Positions 22,961 through 35,002 of a DNA stretch of 64,000 nt are shown here, in pieces. Position numbers and translations under genes: made by a program. Position 1 is the stretch's first letter; each line of letters opens with the position of its first letter. This DNA comes from Ochromonas danica (lineage: Eukaryota > Sar > Chrysophyceae > Chromulinales > Chromulinaceae), in NCBI GenBank assembly GCA_015146655.1, contig VKHL01000141.1:1-64000 (forward strand), read 5' to 3'. Below the pieces are notes generated by a model that was given only the letters and a program-made list of their open reading frames with translations, had not been told where the DNA came from and ran no database searches.

Positions 22961-25900
22961 ATGCCAAGGACAATTATTAGAAGTAGTAGTTTAAGGAAAC
23001 ATGGTCTGCAAGACACGCTTCCTTATCATAATATTGATGAGGGGGGTGACTTCTTAGATGACGGTGACTATCAGCTCACATTTTTGGACTACATGCTAGA
23101 TTTGAAAGAAGACGTTTTGATCTTCTTCAGCAACATAACGTATGAAAACTTGAAGTTAGCAATGGTTTATTTTGTGGATTCCTTTACACTTAATGTGTCG
23201 GTAAGATTGACCCCCTTCCTCCTTTTTTCGCTGCCACCATACCTTCCGAGCTAAGCAAAACTGACTATACTGCTGTTTTTGGATTTTCTTTGTCTCAGTT
23301 TGATCATGTGTTGTTTGCTTTTACGATCTATGCTCTTGTGGGAAGAGATATCGAGACATTGAGAGGCGATCGGCAAGCTGGTAAGAACCGATTCTTTGCT
23401 TCACTTCTTAGTCATTTGTTTTTTTTACTGACCAGTAGTTAATTGGGTGGTGAATTAGTGCCAGCCTTCGACACATTATATACCATAACGTTTGCGTTAT
23501 TATTGTTTGAATTAGTTGCGAATTCCTGGTCGAAAACTACATTTCATAGCTGGAACTCATTTGAAGGATATTTATTCTCGTTTCATTGGTGGCTGGATCT
23601 CGTTGCGCTATTCTCTCTTTTCTTTGATGTGGATTGGATTTCATCTCCAACAGGATTGGATGCTTTGGTTGATTCTTTTGGTGGAGCGAATAATAATCTT
23701 GTCAAAGCTGGTCGTGTCGTGCGATTAGTTCGTTTAGTACGGCTGATCAGACTTTTTCGCATCGCGTTAGAGAGAAGAAAACGGAAACGACTTGAAAATG
23801 AGATCAATCAATTAGTTGAGTATGGTATCATTGCCAAAGATGAAGCGCTGAAAGAGAAGCTTCTCAATGATCATCGTGTTAGTCAATTAGGCTCTCAATT
23901 ATCAGAAAGCATTTTGAAGAAAGTTTTAGTGTTAATCCTTCTTATTATTATCATTTTACCATTACTTACATTTACCACATCAGATCATTCAGCTAGCTTT
24001 GCAACAACAATGATCCAAACATTTCAAATAAACTATGATCAACGGAATATTTCGAATAGTAGTATGACAGCAATGCAAGAGGCCATACTGAACAATACGG
24101 ACTCTTATTCTATCCGTTACAATTACCTTCTTCAATTAAAGCAAACGCCATATGACGCGATGATAGGAGTTCCATATGCCTATGACAATCAAAAGAGGAT
24201 AAAAGAAATCCCTACTAAATACTTGGATGATCATGATCGCCACGACCTTTATTATGTCAATGCCTGCAACGGCAGTGCGAGCAATACAAGCACCTTGCCC
24301 TTGAGTTGTCTCTATTTTGCTAATATGGACAACTCCAGCGCGTGCAACTGTGCCAATATTACATATTCGACACACACTGTTTTCACTCGTCACTACTTTG
24401 CCATGTATGATGCCGAGTTGAATATCTTGCTCACTGTCTTTGTGGCTGTTATGATGGTTCTTGGTGCAATCATCTTCACGCTGGATGTGGAAAGACTAGT
24501 TCTGATTCCCATTGCGCGAATGATGAATATGGTCGAGGCGGTGGCCGAGAATCCGTTGGCCCCCATTGCCACTTTCACGCAAAATAAGAATGACAAGTTT
24601 TTAAGACGAAGTAATCCAAGTTTATATGGAAGTAATAGCAGCATTCGCCTGTCCATCATTTCGTCGGGGCCGGATGATTCCATCAAAGTTTCTCGGAACA
24701 ATAGTGGTCTCAATACCACGAAGAAAGCAAATAAGAATGGTGGAAATAAACGACAAGGAGAATATGAGATGAAGCTACTTGAAAACACAATTGAAAAAGT
24801 TACCGGCTTACTGAGAGTGGGTTTTGGTGAAGCTGGAGCGGGTATCATCAGTGCAAATCTATCTAGGTTTGATCGCTCGATCATGATTGACCCATTATTG
24901 CCAGGTATTAGAGTATATGCAGTCTTTGGATTTTGCGATATTCATCGCTTTGAAGAAGGTAAGTCATCTGTTTACCACTGAATTATCAATTGCCGTATGA
25001 TTGATTGTCTCTTGTATAGTCACCCGAAAACTGGGAAAGGATGTTTTGCTGTTTGTAAACACCATTGCAGAGATTGTTCACTCGCAAACTCATGAGTGGG
25101 GTGGACAGTGCAATAAGAATCTTGGTAATGCTTTCATCATTGTATGGCGTATAGGCGATGAGGAAACTCTCGTGACGGCTAATTCTGCTTCAATCCTTAG
25201 TCGAGTCCACCACATGAACCCAAATGGTGGTGGCGGAGGTGAGGCTTTGGTTGTAGTTCCCGCCAAAGCTTCAAAGGGAATGCCTTTGAGAAGAGATTGG
25301 TCGTCATCTTGTGGTGAGGAAAGTGATGAAGAAAAGAGCACTTCAAGCGATGCAGCACATCGTCGCTTCAGCTCAGGAGGCTCGCCAGCTCCAGCTCCAG
25401 CTCCAGCTCCATCTCTGGGGACTATTCATCCACGATCGAATAGTGTTTATGTCAACAATTATGCTAATACTAGTGCTCGATCAACTATTAAAACTCGACT
25501 AGTGGACCTTCGTCGTGTTGCTGGGACCGATGAAATTGCCAATCAAGCGTTGATCGCATTTTTGAAGGTTATTGCTGAGATTAATCGGTCCCCTCCAGTC
25601 CTGCAGTATCGTCGCGATGCTAGATTGCGAGCGCGAACATCGGTGGCATGTACTGTGTCGCCTGCTCGCGGCTTCGGGCCGGGAAGCAACACTCGAGTCG
25701 ACAGTGATGGACATGTCCTGCCTCTTCCTTCAGTGGTTCTTGCCAGCCCTACGACGACACGCAAGACGTTATCTGTGGAGTCCTGTCCCCTTCCTGCAAA
25801 GAACAAACCAGTAACGACTCTGCAAAAACTATTTCCTTCCGTTGAGGATTTTGGACAATCTAAGAAGGAAGAAACAAAGTCTACACCTTCGACGGTTCAA

Positions 25901-27952
25901 CAAAGGCTCAGTGGCACTTCAGCTACTTGGAATATGCCGCAGTGCGGTTCGCAGAAGCCTCCTCGCCCACCCAACGTACCTGTTAATCATACCCCTAAGG
26001 AATTCAACTTTATGTATACACGACGATCGTATTATCAAAATCTATTCCATAAGTATATAAAGACTAATCATGAAGAGGAATTGGGAGAAAATTCAAATGA
26101 GAAGGAGGACTTCAGAGTGAGGATGGGATTTGGTCTTCATGCTGGTTGGGCGATTGAAGGTGCAGTGGGGTCAATTTATAAAGTGGATGCTACCTATCTG
26201 TCTCCGCATGTTAATCTCACTGCGAGATTGCAAACTGCTTGCAGGCAATATGGTGTGGGGCTGCTGATGTCTCAACATTTTCATGATTTACTTTCCTCTG
26301 AAGCACAAATTCGTTGCAGGAAGATTGATCGGGTGACTGTGAAGGGGTCGGAGATGCCTATAGCTATCTATACCTATGATACCTTGCAAGAACAGATATT
26401 TTGTAAGCAAAACCAACAACAACCACGGAGAGGTGAGAATGACACTGTGGGTGGAACAGGAACAGTTGCTGGAGTTGATTCCGGAAGAGACAGTCGCAAA
26501 GAAGCATTTGACAAATGGTTTTCTAACTTTTCCGGACATAGTAGACCGGCTATTCAGAAGATGCTTCGGCGTAAATCCAATCTTATGGATACTCCAATGG
26601 AAGGAATGCCATCTGGCTTTCTAGATAAACTAAGTCATCATCGTTCGGTTGATAACAATCCCCCCACGATAAGGCGTGTTAGCATAAAACCCGATGAATG
26701 CTATGATAAAAGAGAATCTGTTGATAGTGGTGAAGATGAAGTCAAGATAGACAGTGGTGCTTCACTTGACCTGGCAGAAGGGGCAGCTAGCCCACTCGAT
26801 GATCATGCTCCCGTTTTGGATTTGAAACAACTGAATGTGAAGAACGATGCAGATGAAAACTTAAATCGTTCCTCAATCGATTCGAACAGTACCTCGCCCA
26901 CTCGGAATTCCAAAAAGAAAACTATGTTGTCCGTGTTGGATCGTGGAGGAAAGATTCTTCAAAAGCGCTTTTCGTTGTTATTGTCCAGTGTTTCAAAAGA
27001 TATAAATCTTGACCAATCAAGTCAGCATTCCTTACAACTAGATGCTTTGTCCGAAAGGGATAGAAATTCTGGTTTGCACAGTTTGTCACTTCCTGACAAC
27101 TCCATGTCCGTGTTAGATTCGACTCAAATCCAATCAGTTTCTACGCATGATGACTTTACGGAAGAACACACCTCTGGTGCTTTCCCAGCAATAACTTTTA
27201 GCAAGAGGGAAGAGAATCAAGAGCGAGAAGAAGAACAAGAAGAAGGAAAGCTAAATGCAGAACATAAAGAGGACGTTGTGACAAGTCGTGTTGATGATGA
27301 CTCAGGGGAAACCTTGACGAAGCTTTCTACTGATGATTCTAACCTTTGCTTCTCGCCTCCAGGCAATGCGTCGGAACGTAAAGCGAAAGGTCGAGCGATG
27401 CCAATACCACCGTTCTCTGATAATCATCCCTTCAAGATTCGACTGCAATTATCGAACGTTCACAAAGAAATGCTGCGAAGTCATCGTGTTTATGTTCGCA
27501 AAATGCAGCGTTTGCTTGCTACCAGCTTAAATCGGGAGCACGACGATTATATTCTCGCAATGCGCTATTTGAATAACCGCTTTCCGAACGCTGCGTTAAT
27601 TTCGTCGCTGGATGATGCTCAAAACACTACAATGGATGTCTTTGGCAGAGATGTCGATCTTTCTCAGCTTCAAGTCCATGTGACGCAATCTTTTTTGGAA
27701 ACCTTTGCAGATGGTCTGAGTGAGTATCTTAAAGGACATTGGGTGCATGCCCGTGCTTTATTAATGGATAGTGACCGTATAATGCGACAGTCCTTGCTTG
27801 CTTTTGAAGATAGCCCACTTTGCCGCCACAGTCCAGGATCTGAGCTCATCCTGGGTGACGGACCTTCTAGGGCTTTACTAAGTTACATGAAAGAATGCAA
27901 CTTTGTTGCTCCATCAGATTGGAGAGGTTTTCGAACTCTCACCAGTAAATGA
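22961..27952 (+). CDS. Voltage-sensor / class III nucleotide cyclase fusion
   Basis: Predicted membrane protein of 1584 residues (exons 22961-23200, 23299-23380, 23459-24958, 25020-27952). Helices S1-S3 are followed by an S4-like segment with Arg every third residue (RVVRLVRLVRLIRLFR, from about 23716). Then come a TM segment (VLVLILLIIIILPLL), a ~130-residue Asn-glycosylation-rich extracellular loop, a TM (ILLTVFVAVMMVLGAIIF) and a HAMP-like linker. The cyclase domain starts at YAVFGFCDIHRFEE (first metal Asp present) and continues with NLGNAFIIVWR, where the family's second metal Asp is Asn. After a low-complexity insert of ~330 residues come MGFGLHAGWAIEGAVGS and VNLTARL, which keep the catalytic Asn and Arg. 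No pore domain is seen. ATP or GTP preference cannot be decided. The C-terminal ~500 residues are Ser/Asp/Glu-rich with a helical end. Confidence 0.88.
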
Positions 27953-29140
27953 GCGTGAACATTTGAATGTAGTGTAGTTTGTTGTATATAGTAGTCTACA
28001 TGTCATCACATATAGTTTATAATTTCGTTCATTAAGTGCGTTTGGAATGTTAAGTGAGTGTTCTAACGTTTGAATGTCGATTGTTAAGAACTAGAGAACT
28101 TAGAGGGATGAATGAAAAATACCAACAAAGAAAGAGAATCCTTAGTTATCTTCTTACCAAACTCATCCCTTTTCGAACTTAGAGGTGGACTTGACCATCT
28201 ATTCCCTGAGCCAGACCTTTCTTCGCCCTCTGGAAATATCTAGATATGTCGCAAAATTACCACAGCGGAAAGTGGATGCGTACCGTGAGGAAAGGTAGCG
28301 CTGCTTATAACCGATAGCTTGAAGATGTTTGCTTGTCAACAACTAGTACACAAGCACTCAGATCATGTAAATAAATACCAAATTCAGTACAAAAAAGAAC
28401 ATTCGTGATTGTATAGCTTAGCAATCCGGATATAAACTATGCTATTTGCTTTACGACATCCGGCTTTTGTAATTACACCAAACATCCACGTAGCAATTCT
28501 ACTAACAAGTGATCATCTTCAATCAACGTAGAATAGCAGCAGAGTACAAGCTAGGTAAGTGAGTATCTTTAGTTTTCCATCAATCAACAAAACTGAAAAA
28601 AGAGAGAAGGGACTGTGACAATGAGGCGCAGAATTGACTGACTGCTCACAATCTAATCCAATCCCCGCATCCATCAATGAAATCGATGACTAACAGGGCT
28701 GTTTCACACAGAGAGATGTTTGAAAGCCTTCTGGTAGGTAATTTCCTGTCTCTCTTTCCATTTTGACCATGGTCATACCAAGTTTGACCTTGCGTCGGCT
28801 CATGCTGTGACGTCGTATTAGCTCGCAGAGACTTTGGAGATGCGATGTTGCAACGACACTATCAAATGGAAGACCTTTTGCAAGGCATATCTCGTGCAAT
28901 TCGATCGATTGAGGAGTCTGTCGGATATTCATTTGGTAAGACCCTCTCGCTTTGACTGGGGATTCTGCTCTCACTTGTTCCCCTTGACGACAGATTACTA
29001 AGCTGGCGGTCATCTTAAGTGTTATTATGGGGCAGTGCACCAAACGTTTCGATGACGCCTTCTATCTTCTCTTGTAAGCTACTATCCTTCAAGCTTTCAT
29101 TCACCCCTGATCTTCAACATGGGATGATGATCTGCAGACC
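27953..29140. other. Intergenic region, coding content uncertain
   Basis: AT-rich from 27953 to about 28680. From 28690 to 29043 a minus-strand frame of 117 codons is open, and on the plus strand short exon-like stretches (for example from about 28842 to 28925, followed by GTAAGA) are also possible. Neither resembles a known family. The region probably includes the promoter and perhaps 5' exons of the gene starting at 29141. Confidence 0.3.
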
Positions 29141-31879
29141 ATGGGAAAATACTGGCGGGAGCTACTGGATAATCCAGATAGAGCTTTTGCGACACCACGT
29201 ATGTACCATTCTACTGTGAGTTACCGAGGTCTTGATGTTGTGTTGCTTGATAATGTCTGATTAAAAGATTGCTACAGAGGGTTTTGCCGCGAGCAGGAAG
29301 AAAATGAAGAAAGTTGTGGTAGCATGATACGACTCATTCATTTAACTCTGTCGGCTGCAGGAAACAGCACCAAGTGCTCCCCATTGATTCAAAAAATTGA
29401 AGAATTGAGATCAGATATTATTGTCCTTATGAATAGCTCATCGAATACATCCGAATTAATGGTGAGAAAATCCTCTCTTAATCGAAGAAAATGTTGGCTA
29501 ATCAAGATGGGGATGCGAATCTCAAGGATTCGTGTATTAAATACACAGAAAGCTATCCATTGGCCAAGTTCGCTTTGTGGGCTAAGGAGCAACTCTTCTT
29601 ATTGCTGATGAAAGCCTGTGTATCCATCAATCGACAAAAGCCCCCAAACGAACTGCAACTTCAACCATCTAATTCTTCTACTATTTCTTCGATTAGCCAG
29701 TCAACGTTCGAATTTCAACTCCCACAGCCAACGTCTTCCACAGCCAGTATTCACAGCCAGAGGCATACGATCGAGAATGAGTCTGTTTTCAAACCATTGA
29801 GTATCTCTACAAATGGGTCGATCAGTTTTCAAGCCAAGTCTGATGAAAAAGAGACGGAGATTGTCGCCAAGCAATCCTCTGCCTGTGGAGGAGATCAATT
29901 CTTCAATGATCTCGCTTCAATCCGATCGTCTTTTTCTTCAACAGCAAATCGTGAAGATGAATTCGGTGAAGGAAATGAGGCCCAGAAGGCGAATAGAGCT
30001 GAGGCTTCTATTGACAATTCGTTAGTAGCCGCCATTTCTTCGTCCAGTGTTGATTCAAACGTGCCCCATTATACCAACTTGTGGGGTCTAGTTGAGCATG
30101 CCCTGTGGAGGTGCTTTTAGTCTTTGAATAATTGCTGGTAGATGGCCTATTTTTCGCTTGAGAGTTCAAGAGCTCATTACTTGACAAATTTGTGTTAAAT
30201 TTATTATTGTTGGTTGGACATGAAGGAAATCCGAATGTTTGTTTGTTTTCTTTGATTAAGCAATTATTAGGGTGCGTGTGAAGGCCATGTGTTCGTTTCA
30301 GAAAGATCAAAAAATAAAGTCATCAACTAACCTGAAGGAGATGGAAGGAAATATGCTTTATTCCGCAAATGGTTCTCCTCGTGGTCCGATCTTTGCCAAG
30401 GCTATTGTGTTAGGAGATCCTCAAACTGGCAGAAGATCATTGTTGCATCATCTAGCTCATGAAACTTCCCAACCGTCGGATTATGATGACCATGCCATTA
30501 TTCACTCATTCAAAGAAGAGGATGAAGAGGGCGTTGGAAGAGGTGATGGTGGCAGAGAAGGGGGAAGAGGTGGTGAAGATGACTTTTTCCTGCCTATTGA
30601 GCTCACTGCTGAGGAGCTGGATGGGCAACAATCTGTTTTACTCAAACTCTGGGCCTACACGGATACACTAAGCAAGAAAGATGAAGAATTTGCCTTCCGT
30701 GGCTCTCTTTTCACTATTGTTATGTTCAATATTTGTGATCAGGATAGCTTCCGCTCGGTATTTGAAAAGTGGATTCCTGTGAAGGAAACCTTGTCGCCCG
30801 ACAGCTTCCTCATTGTCCTCGGCAGTCATCTGGATGAAAGTCATCTACGAGCTGTCTCCATGGAAGAGATTTCTAAATGTTGTGCTAAGAAAGACGCCAT
30901 CTATATCGAACTATCTAATGTGACCAAACAGAATGTTCCTCTCTTGCGTCGACTCATTGCTCGTCGGGTGGTTTATATGTTAAGACGAAGAGAAGAGCTT
31001 GCATCACTTTCACCACACTATCAAAGCCAAAGCAATTCACAGCAAATAGTGGAGAAAGATGAATCCTTTAGTGAAGAGAAGAAACAAAGCAAGATGGAAC
31101 AAAGGCAATCCACCAAGCTCACACCTGGTCGGGCTTCCTTTCAAGCTCCACTACAAGATATTTCACTCAGCTGTCTCGAACCTGTTGTCATGACTGACAG
31201 TGTTGCTTCTATTCTAGCATCATGCTTTGGCCTCGACTCCTGGAGGTCTTTCGAAGAACATTCCAATGAGTTGCGTGAAGTTGGTGGACGTATTGAGAAT
31301 TTGCTTCAAGAGCTAGCCGATGCCGCAGATAACGTCACTGCACCTGGAGAGATACTATCTGTTGTTGCTTCTGCATCAGAGGACTTCTTAAGACAAGAGG
31401 CAGCACAATCCAAGCCTTTGTCTGATTCTTTAAAATTTGAGTTCGAAGAAGAAGATTTGTCGGACTTGCAGGCTCATCGGCAAGAACTAGCGGATGCTTT
31501 TCGAATTATGGGATTAGCTCCTCCTCCAGGACTGCTGCAGAATAATAATGAGCCCATTACCTCGAATGCCCAATCTTCCATTCCGGAAGACTATCTGACT
31601 TCCAACCCTCACCGTCCAAATTTGAGGAAAATGCTTGTTCGCTTACCCAATGGCATTGCCGCTGACATGGTGCTAGATTTGGAAGGAAATCTAGACCAAC
31701 AAATTGATCTGTTCATGCTCTCTCATTCCCTTGGTGGTGATGAAGAAGCTCGCAAGAAACTGCTGCAGATCACTAGCAGAGTACAAAGAGACTATCTGGA
31801 GACTTCATCACGGTCTCGTTCTGTCTCGTCTCGTTCTTCTGTTCACAGCAGTGCAACCAGCCCGTTGGCGCCAAGGTGA
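29141..31879 (+). CDS. Protein with a degenerate small-GTPase-like domain
   Basis: A five-exon model (29141-29198, 29278-29318, 29375-29461, 29527-30110, 30271-31879) is open throughout and gives 792 residues. The last exon alone (from ATG 30287) is the secure part. Its N-terminus resembles a Rab-type fold: AIVLGDPQTGRRS fills the P-loop position with Arg instead of the catalytic Lys, LLKLWAYTD replaces the WDTAG switch II, and IVLGSHLDE replaces NKxD. Strand and helix order (VMFNICDQDSFRSVFEKW) follow the family. GTP hydrolysis is therefore doubtful. A long acidic, Ser-rich C-terminal half has no recognised domain. The N-terminal exons are helical and unassigned, and the 160-nt intron joining them is unproven, so two genes are possible. 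Confidence 0.55.
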
Positions 31880-31961
31880 TGAGATGTAGATATGTTAAAA
31901 ATGACTTTAACTTTGATTGTGAGAAAAGACATTGAGCAAAGTGAAAACTAGGTTGATCTTA

Positions 31962-33497
31962 TCACTTATCTAACTGCAAAGAAAGATGAAGAATAACACA
32001 AGATTCCGTTAACTTTTGCTGCTCCACCAACACAAACCCATGCTTGAAGTAGAGAGCTTGCGCAGCTTTCAATTCTTGAAGAACTGAGAGATCGATCTTC
32101 TTTGCATCCAGTCGTCGGCATTCCTCAATCGCAACTGATAATAACTTTCCACCCAATCCGCGCCGCTGATTTACTGGAGACACACAGAAGTGGGTTACTT
32201 CCATTTCCTTTGACGACTGACCTGATTCCACATTGCTTTCATTCTTATTCGATCCTGTAGGTTTAATAGCAATGCATCCCACGACTAACTTGCCTTGACA
32301 AATGACGAGCAACTTGCTATGACTTGTAGGACTATTGTAGTTAATCAATTGGCCCAGCTTCTTGGTCGAGGATTTAATATATCTGCTCACAGAAGTATCT
32401 ACCAAGTAGTCAGCAAAGGCCTTCAGATAGATTCCTTTAAGAAGTTCTTCATCGCTTTTTAAAGCTAAGCGGACATTGACTTCACTAGAGAATGCAAGTC
32501 GCTTCTGTAGAACGTCCAGCTTAGCTTCCACTAGTCGCAATCTGTTCTCCAAGGCAATCAGTCGTATCGTCTCCGAACTCTGTTCCCTTTCTCTAATGCT
32601 AAGTAAGATTTTCGATGCTTGTAAGAATATCGTATCCACAGTACTAGCCACTGTGATAGAATAGCGTTGGCAGAGGAGAAGGAGATCAGCGTGTTCATCA
32701 AAAGGCTCGGCAACGACATTAATACGACGATCTTCTGCACTAAGCATTGTATGCATGAAATCATACATATTCCATACATTAATATAGTGCCATCCACAAT
32801 CATAATAATGTTCAAGGATTTCGGTCGGCCGTGCATGGACAGTGAGTAGACGACTGCCTTTCTCCTGGAACTTCTTGTACAAAACATGAGAAAGATCGTC
32901 TTTTTGATCAGCTGATAAGTCCAACATAGGATCATAGGTAATCAAAATGGGAGATGAGAGTCTGCTCGCTAAGCTTTGCAAGACTGTTTCAACCACACGA
33001 GGTGATAAATAACACAGAACAACCTCCGCCACGACACAAGTGGGTAAAGTCCAATTAAAGCCTTGCTCTTGGAGAGTGAGTGTCACTTTTTGAGGAAGTT
33101 CTTGAAGGTCACCTTCAACCAGAATAGTATTATCGCGGACAAGATGGTTTTCTTTGCGGTAAGCTGTGACTTGTGGCAGATCGATAGCGAAGACTTTGTG
33201 TTGAGGGAAGCTCTCTTCAAATGAAAGATCCAGCCCTGCTCCTAAAATGAGTAGCTGCACTTTTTGATCAGGGTTACTTGTCAAGTTTGCCAAGCTGGAA
33301 ACAGCAGCTTGAGTGGCATGGTGGACAATCTTTGATCTAAAATGGTAGAAACGATTCAGTAGAGGAGTTTGACGTCTTGTCTTCCCAACCATCCTCTGTT
33401 GAACATCTTTGTTATTCCCTAGAATACTCTCTGCAGATACCTTACAATTGACAGCATCCAGAGCAGTGCGACAAATTGGAGAAGAAATGGACGCCAT
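31962..33497 (-). CDS. LCM-family methyltransferase fused to a GNAT acetyltransferase
   Basis: A single-exon protein of 511 residues. Residues ~10-300 resemble the leucine carboxyl methyltransferase (LCM, PF04072-type) family: TPLLNRFYHFRS, the SAM-binding LLILGAGLDLSF, the acidic FAIDLP and AEVVLCYLSP. Residues ~370-511 form a GNAT domain with VTHFCVSPVNQRRGLGGKLL (acetyl-CoA loop Q/R-x-x-G-x-G) and ALYFKHGF. Members of the first family methylate protein C-termini or wybutosine in tRNA, or act on small molecules; the substrate here is unknown. The chosen ATG is the first outside the transposon end; the open frame otherwise continues into the hAT terminal repeat 80 bases upstream. Confidence 0.78.
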   Translation of the reverse strand: MASISSPICRTALDAVNCKVSAESILGNNKDVQQRMVGKTRRQTPLLNRFYHFRSKIVHHATQAAVSSLANLTSNPDQKVQLLILGAGLDLSFEESFPQHKVFAIDLPQVTAYRKENHLVRDNTILVEGDLQELPQKVTLTLQEQGFNWTLPTCVVAEVVLCYLSPRVVETVLQSLASRLSSPILITYDPMLDLSADQKDDLSHVLYKKFQEKGSRLLTVHARPTEILEHYYDCGWHYINVWNMYDFMHTMLSAEDRRINVVAEPFDEHADLLLLCQRYSITVASTVDTIFLQASKILLSIREREQSSETIRLIALENRLRLVEAKLDVLQKRLAFSSEVNVRLALKSDEELLKGIYLKAFADYLVDTSVSRYIKSSTKKLGQLINYNSPTSHSKLLVICQGKLVVGCIAIKPTGSNKNESNVESGQSSKEMEVTHFCVSPVNQRRGLGGKLLSVAIEECRRLDAKKIDLSVLQELKAAQALYFKHGFVLVEQQKLTESCVILHLSLQLDK

Positions 33498-33576
33498 CCT
33501 TTTGTGATGGAATGAACAAGACCAGAGAGTCTGGTGAAAGAAAAAACGCGTTGGACAACAACGACAAAGAAATGGA

Positions 33577-34711
33577 TAGGGCCAGGTATCGGTGTCGTAT
33601 CGTATCGTTTTTGACCCGATACGATACCGATATTGGTATCGATCGGAAACCGATACGATAGGGAAAGATGCCCTCGAGGGCATCAGTCATGAAGTCTCTA
33701 GTCGCGAAGAGCTTGACTTTGTATCCAAATAAAGATACCCAATCAAAATAATGTCAGTCTGGAGCCGGTATTTCACCGCTAGTTAGGGGTGTGCCTATTG
33801 CAACAACGAAGAATGCAAGAAGGTGAGCTTTAAAGTCCCACGAACAAATGGAAGCACGATGGGGCCCGCGAAGCACCTGAGAAGTCACCATCCCGCTGAC
33901 TATGATCTAATATTAAAGAGATTATTCACTATGAATGGGATTTCGCATTTGCCTGACAACATTTGGCTGGCTTATGTGTTGGATCCGTACTACAAAGGTC
34001 ACATGATGGGGGACGAGGTGAAGGGCAGCATTGTTGAGAAGCTAAGGGCTATGGTAGCTGCCATCAAGCAGCCTGTGCCCATAGCAGCTACTACTACCAG
34101 CACACCTACTCCTACTAACCCTACTACTGCTGTGACTAAATCAAAAAAGCGTTCGGCGTTGTTTCGCGATATGTTTGTATCTCTGCAAGAGGTAGACTCT
34201 TCTGTAGACTAATTGTGTCGCTATTTGTCTATTCCTAACCTAGCTGCTACGGAGTTGCATGAGCGGGAACCACTATTGTAGTGGGGAGAGAATTCTTACA
34301 GATACCTGTCTCTGAGTATGATTGCTCGTAAAGTATTGTGCATTCCTGCAACTTCTGCTTCTTCATCGGAGAGATTATTTTCCTTGGCTGGACGAACAAT
34401 TACTGACGAAAGGAGCACTCTTGGTAGTAGCTTGGCAAGAAATTTGATCTATCTCCGTGGTAATTGGGTGTCAACCAATGTTCGCTATCCCCTGCATTCT
34501 AGTTCTTTGGAAAGACCTCGAGTGGAGGAAGAAGAAAATAATGACTTTGTTGAGATTGATTAAATACGTATTTATGCTTGAAATTTTGATAATTACATCT
34601 AACTTTGTATACGTTAACTTAAGATGTCAAGCATCGTATCGTATCGGTGGTATCGGCTTTTTCGGCCAAAGTATCGATCGGCCCCCAAAAACCAACCGAT
34701 ACCTGCCCCTA
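33577..34711 (+). mobile_element. hAT-family DNA transposon, copy 2, with 8-bp target duplication
   Basis: The terminal inverted repeats are TAGGGCCAGGTATCGG (33577-33592) and, on the other strand, TAGGGGCAGGTATCGG (34711-34696), with one mismatch. The 8-bp duplication GAAATGGA flanks both ends (33569-33576 and 34712-34719), as expected for hAT. Inside are a BED zinc finger (YCNNEEC...HLRSHH at ~33806-33900), a short piece of the RNase H-like region (LAYVLDPYYKG), a Thr/Pro linker, and the hATC dimerization region (SASSSERLFSLAGRTITDERSTL, ~34350-34430). Most of the catalytic core is deleted. A stop precedes the finger (~33782) and another lies before hATC (~34278), so it cannot mobilise itself. 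The left end sits 80 bp upstream of the methyltransferase ATG. Confidence 0.92.
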
Positions 34712-34719
34712 GAAATGGA

Positions 34720-35002
34720 AGAGAAAAAGAAAAAGAAAAAGAAGAAAATAGAAGCAGAAGGTCAACCTTCCCACTCTCATATCATCTCCTCGCTCACTCT
34801 TTGTAATACACTTCAATCAAATCCAGAGGTTGACCTAAAAGAGATAGTTATTCACAACAAAGCTGAATTTTACTTTTTCGACTTTCGAGTTCATTCTTCT
34901 TCGGCTTTATTGATCCTTGTCCGGATTTTTTAAATTACACTTTCCATTCGCATTTGTTTTTATTTTGCTTCTACATTATCCATTAATTATCAAGTGTTAA
35001 GA
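34720..35002. promoter_or_regulatory. Upstream region of the RRM protein gene
   Basis: Contains an A/G-rich stretch (GAGAAAAAGAAAAAG at ~34730-34745). No gene is seen. It presumably holds the promoter and 5' UTR of the following gene. Confidence 0.3.

Noticed and set aside
28690-29043. Minus-strand frame of 117 codons
   Set aside because: No family resemblance, and plus-strand exon-like stretches overlap it. Not enough support for either strand.
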